Part shown: positions 13,903 to 16,170 of the stretch, in pieces
How positions within the stretch are numbered: the stretch's first letter is position 1
Layout: each line of letters begins with the position of its first letter
Assembly (NCBI GenBank): GCA_903924715.1
Contig: CAIYCP010000191.1
Location: 1-16,170 of the forward strand
Source of the DNA: an uncultured beta proteobacterium
Lineage (GTDB): Bacteria; Pseudomonadota; Gammaproteobacteria; Burkholderiales; Burkholderiaceae_B
DNA: 16,170 nt
Direction of reading: 5' to 3'
Made by a program: the position numbers and the translations under genes
Notes under the pieces: model-generated
The model's input: the letters and a program-made list of their open reading frames with translations, nothing else
What the model was told of the DNA's origin: nothing
The model's database searches: none

Positions 13903-14946
13903 CTAAGGTGGCGACAGACTGGGCGCAACGCCGGTTGAGGTTTGTATCGGGCTCACCGCTTGTACCGCAGCATCGCGGCTGGCGAAGGGTCCAATTCTGA
14001 CGCGATACAAGTTGCTCGCATTTTGGTCCACCCTGACCGATGTGCCAAGTTCAGCTGGAATCTGGCTTGATACCCGCGCGGCGAGCGCGTGCGCCTTACT
14101 GGCATCCGCGAAGGCACCAAGCTGTAAAAACATGCTGTTTGGTGCAACCGCCGTTTTGGACGACGGGCTGGCTTGCGGCGACGTTGCTGTGACGTTTGCC
14201 GGTGCGCTCGGTGCGGCGGCGAGCTGAACGGGTGCTTCCGGAGGGGGAGGCAAAGGGGTGGGCTCGATCAAACGGCTTGGCGCAGGGGCTTGGGGTTCAA
14301 TGCGGGGCGGGTTGCTGCTGGCTGTTAGGGGGGGTGCCGTCGCCTCGGGCGCACTGGCGACGTTGTTAGGCGCTGGCGCCGACTGCCAATTGCGTATTTG
14401 ATCAGGTGTAATTCGCTCGACAAGGACCTCGGCGCTTCCTGGGCCCAGCATGCCTAGCTTATAGGCTGCGACATACGACAAATCGATGACCCGATCATTT
14501 AAAAACGGACCGCGATCGTTGACGCGCACCACCACGCTTTTGCCTGTCGAGACCCGCGTCACTCGGGCGTAACTCGGTAGAGGGAGCGTAGGATGCGCTG
14601 CTGTCATGGTGTACATGTTGTAGCGCTCGCCAGTCGCCGTCGCGTTGCCATGAAACTTTCGTCCGTACCATGAGGCTCGACCTTGCACCTTGTAGGGCCC
14701 ACCACTCAAGTCGGGGGTGTAGGTTTTGCCGAACACAACATAGGGCTTACTCGTTCCTGCCACAAAGGGTTCGATTTTAGGGATCGCGTCAGGTACGGCA
14801 TCCAGGTTGGCGGGCGGTACGGCATCTGGGCCATCATCCAGGTAGTAACCACCGCCACGACGGCCGCTACTTGAGCAAGCTGCGAGCAGGGCGATTAAGA
14901 CACTTATGCATATCAGTCGTCCGACGCGGGAGACGGACGCTGGCAT
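13903..14946 (-). CDS. rlpA: Septal lytic transglycosylase RlpA (lipoprotein with SPOR domain)
   Basis: A 347-residue outer-membrane lipoprotein: lipobox LLAAC with lipidated Cys24, a double-psi beta-barrel domain at about 85-180, a Pro/Ala-rich linker (190-268) and a C-terminal SPOR domain (270-340) that binds denuded septal glycan. The catalytic pair known from Pseudomonas aeruginosa RlpA (Glu120/Asp157) aligns with Glu107 in TATGERYN and Asp144 in RVNDRGPF, with the same 37-residue spacing, so the enzyme should be active; E. coli RlpA is reported to lack this activity. The start ATG overlaps the rapZ stop by one base (TAATG), pointing to translational coupling. Confidence 0.95.
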   Translation of the reverse strand: MPASVSRVGRLICISVLIALLAACSSSGRRGGGYYLDDGPDAVPPANLDAVPDAIPKIEPFVAGTSKPYVVFGKTYTPDLSGGPYKVQGRASWYGRKFHGNATATGERYNMYTMTAAHPTLPLPSYARVTRVSTGKSVVVRVNDRGPFLNDRVIDLSYVAAYKLGMLGPGSAEVLVERITPDQIRNWQSAPAPNNVASAPEATAPPLTASSNPPRIEPQAPAPSRLIEPTPLPPPPEAPVQLAAAPSAPANVTATSPQASPSSKTAVAPNSMFLQLGAFADASKAHALAARVSSQIPAELGTSVRVDQNASNLYRVRIGPFASRDAAVQAVSPIQTSTGVAPSLSPP

Positions 14947-15818
14947 TAGCTCAGCCCAGGTTGATTGCGGTGTCGCACTAATAACTGATTGTCTTGCGCG
15001 AAACGGCGAGCAAGTGTTTCAACGACGTAGACTGAGCGATGTTTGCCGCCCGTGCAGCCAACTGCAACGGTTAAATAACTGCGGGTGTCTTCGGTGTAGC
15101 GCGGCAGCCACTTACGAATAAAACCATCGATGTCGTCAACCATTTGCCCAACGTCATCAAAGCCCGCTAGCCAATCCGCGACCGGCTGATCTCGACCGGT
15201 CATGGGCCGCAATACGGGGTCGTAGTGCGGATTGGGTAAACAACGCACATCAAAGACCAGATCAGCATCGCGCGGCACGCCATGTTTGAAGGCAAAGGAT
15301 TCGAACGTGAGCAACAAGGGGCTGCGATCAGCTTGTACCAAGTCGCGGACCCAAGCCCGGAGCTGACCCGGAGTCAGGCCCGATGTGTCGATGACATTGC
15401 CTTGATTGCGCAACGGATCTAACAGTTCGCGCTCTTGCGCGATACATTCTTCTAGCGAGAGCACTTTGCCCTTTTTGCGCATTCGGTCTGAAAGAGGATG
15501 GCGGCGACGTGACTCGGCATAGCGTTGCAAAAGGGTTTCGTCGTCGGCCTCAAGAAACACGACGCGCAACTGCGTATCCATCGCCCGCAGGGCAGTGATG
15601 ATTTCAGGAAGTTCGCCAAGCTCGTCGGCCGAGCGGGCGTCAATTGCGACGGCAATTTGCTCGCCGGGGTTCTCGCGACGAGACGCGATGAATTCGTGCA
15701 AAAAGCGCACGGGTAGATTGTCTACACAGGTATAGTCAGCATCCTCAAGCATGCGCAACGCGACTGATTTACCAGAGCCTGAAATCCCGGTAATCAACAC
15801 GACGTTGAGCGCGCGCAT
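14946..15818 (-). CDS. rapZ: RNase adapter protein RapZ (YvcJ family)
   Basis: A 290-residue protein with an N-terminal P-loop ATPase-like domain (LITGISGSGKS, about 8-18, then VDNLPV) and the C-terminal domain typical of the family (RDADLVFDVRCLPNPHYDP and VAVGCTGGKHRSVYV). In E. coli RapZ senses glucosamine-6-phosphate and guides RNase E to the small RNA GlmZ, setting glmS expression; whether GlmZ exists here cannot be judged. I chose the ATG at 15818, which gives the usual family start. A TTG at 15839 would overlap hprK. The hprK stop is one base upstream, so these genes are tightly coupled. Confidence 0.96.
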   Translation of the reverse strand: MRALNVVLITGISGSGKSVALRMLEDADYTCVDNLPVRFLHEFIASRRENPGEQIAVAIDARSADELGELPEIITALRAMDTQLRVVFLEADDETLLQRYAESRRRHPLSDRMRKKGKVLSLEECIAQERELLDPLRNQGNVIDTSGLTPGQLRAWVRDLVQADRSPLLLTFESFAFKHGVPRDADLVFDVRCLPNPHYDPVLRPMTGRDQPVADWLAGFDDVGQMVDDIDGFIRKWLPRYTEDTRSYLTVAVGCTGGKHRSVYVVETLARRFAQDNQLLVRHRNQPGLS

Positions 15819-15819
15819 C

Positions 15820-16170
15820 TTAGGCGCTGCCTTGCTCAATGGCCGCGGCTTGGCGCTGCATGAACTCAGCCAAGGTGTCGATGCCCCGCAGTTTTAGAAT
15901 GGTGTTTCGTACTGCCGCCTCGACCAGCACGGCCAAATTGCGTCCAGCGGCGACTTGCAGCATGACCTTGCGAATCGGACAGCCCAACATATCTTGAGTC
16001 ATATCTTGCAAAGGTAACCGTTCAAATTTATCTTGAGCCGTGGCGCGCACGAGGTGCACGATTAATTTGAGTTTCATTTTTCGACGAACTGAGGTTTCGC
16101 CAAAAATTGTTCGAATATTGAGCAACCCCAAACCGCGCACTTCAAGCATGTTTTGCAGCAGTACAGGACA
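15820..16170 (-). CDS. hprK: HPr kinase/phosphorylase, C-terminal part
   Basis: The last 116 codons of HprK; the start, N-terminal domain and P-loop lie beyond the window edge. The visible part holds the family signature MLEVRGLGLLNIRTIFGE, then the basic segment SVRRKMKLKLIVHL and the C-terminal AAGRNLAVLVEAAVRNTILKLRGIDT. The enzyme phosphorylates and dephosphorylates HPr on a serine. In betaproteobacteria it belongs to a regulatory PTS cluster, usually after ptsN (not visible here) and before rapZ, which does follow here after one base. Confidence 0.95.
   Translation of the reverse strand, partial: CPVLLQNMLEVRGLGLLNIRTIFGETSVRRKMKLKLIVHLVRATAQDKFERLPLQDMTQDMLGCPIRKVMLQVAAGRNLAVLVEAAVRNTILKLRGIDTLAEFMQRQAAAIEQGSA

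Overview
The window is a compact block of bacterial core genes: 20 protein genes, two of them cut by the window edges, and no gap longer than about 120 bases. It looks like a member of the Burkholderiales, most likely Alcaligenaceae-like (Bordetella/Achromobacter relatives). The reasons are the protein flavour, an orphan Bug-type solute-binding protein, hprK followed by rapZ in a Gram-negative setting, argB next to a HAD nucleotidase and slmA, and a moderate-to-high GC content. Genus cannot be decided from the sequence alone. I saw no tRNA, rRNA, CRISPR array, insertion sequence or prophage gene.

Layout. (1) 1-3655: the end of trmL on the plus strand meets a minus-strand operon read as rhodanese (YibN-like) - grxC - secB - gpsA - Bug protein. 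(2) 3766-8052: a divergent plus-strand operon gpmA - envC-like - ctpA - moeB-like. Together these two units mirror the E. coli gpmM-envC // yibN-grxC-secB-gpsA-cysE-trmL locus, but gpmM is replaced by the unrelated enzyme gpmA, a Bug gene sits where cysE would be, and trmL is inverted. (3) 12812-8049: a tightly packed minus-strand run yraN - gmhA/diaA - dolP-like lipoprotein - TlpA-like thioredoxin - argB - HAD nucleotidase - slmA, with one clear intrinsic terminator directly before slmA. (4) 12933-13874: rsmI on the plus strand, divergent from yraN as in E. coli. (5) 16170-13903: the end of hprK, then rapZ and rlpA, minus strand, converging on rsmI.

Functionally the window is rich in cell-envelope and division factors: EnvC (amidase activator), CtpA (periplasmic protease), SlmA (nucleoid occlusion), a DolP-like outer-membrane lipoprotein, RlpA (septal lytic transglycosylase), RapZ (control of glucosamine-6-phosphate synthesis), a GmhA-type isomerase and SecB (export). 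Central metabolism (gpmA, gpsA, argB), redox proteins (grxC, TlpA-like) and RNA methylases (trmL, rsmI) are interleaved.

Nothing here forces the conclusion that there is an undescribed system. The points most worth a second look are the gene substitutions inside a conserved locus, the SIS protein that keeps GmhA zinc ligands in the diaA position, the terminator abutting slmA, the rapZ-rlpA junction, a 10-bp palindrome found twice around the secB operon, and a 90% GC block at the argB/HAD junction. Where a better-supported start codon was visible I used it (gpsA, Bug, gpmA, envC, rapZ).
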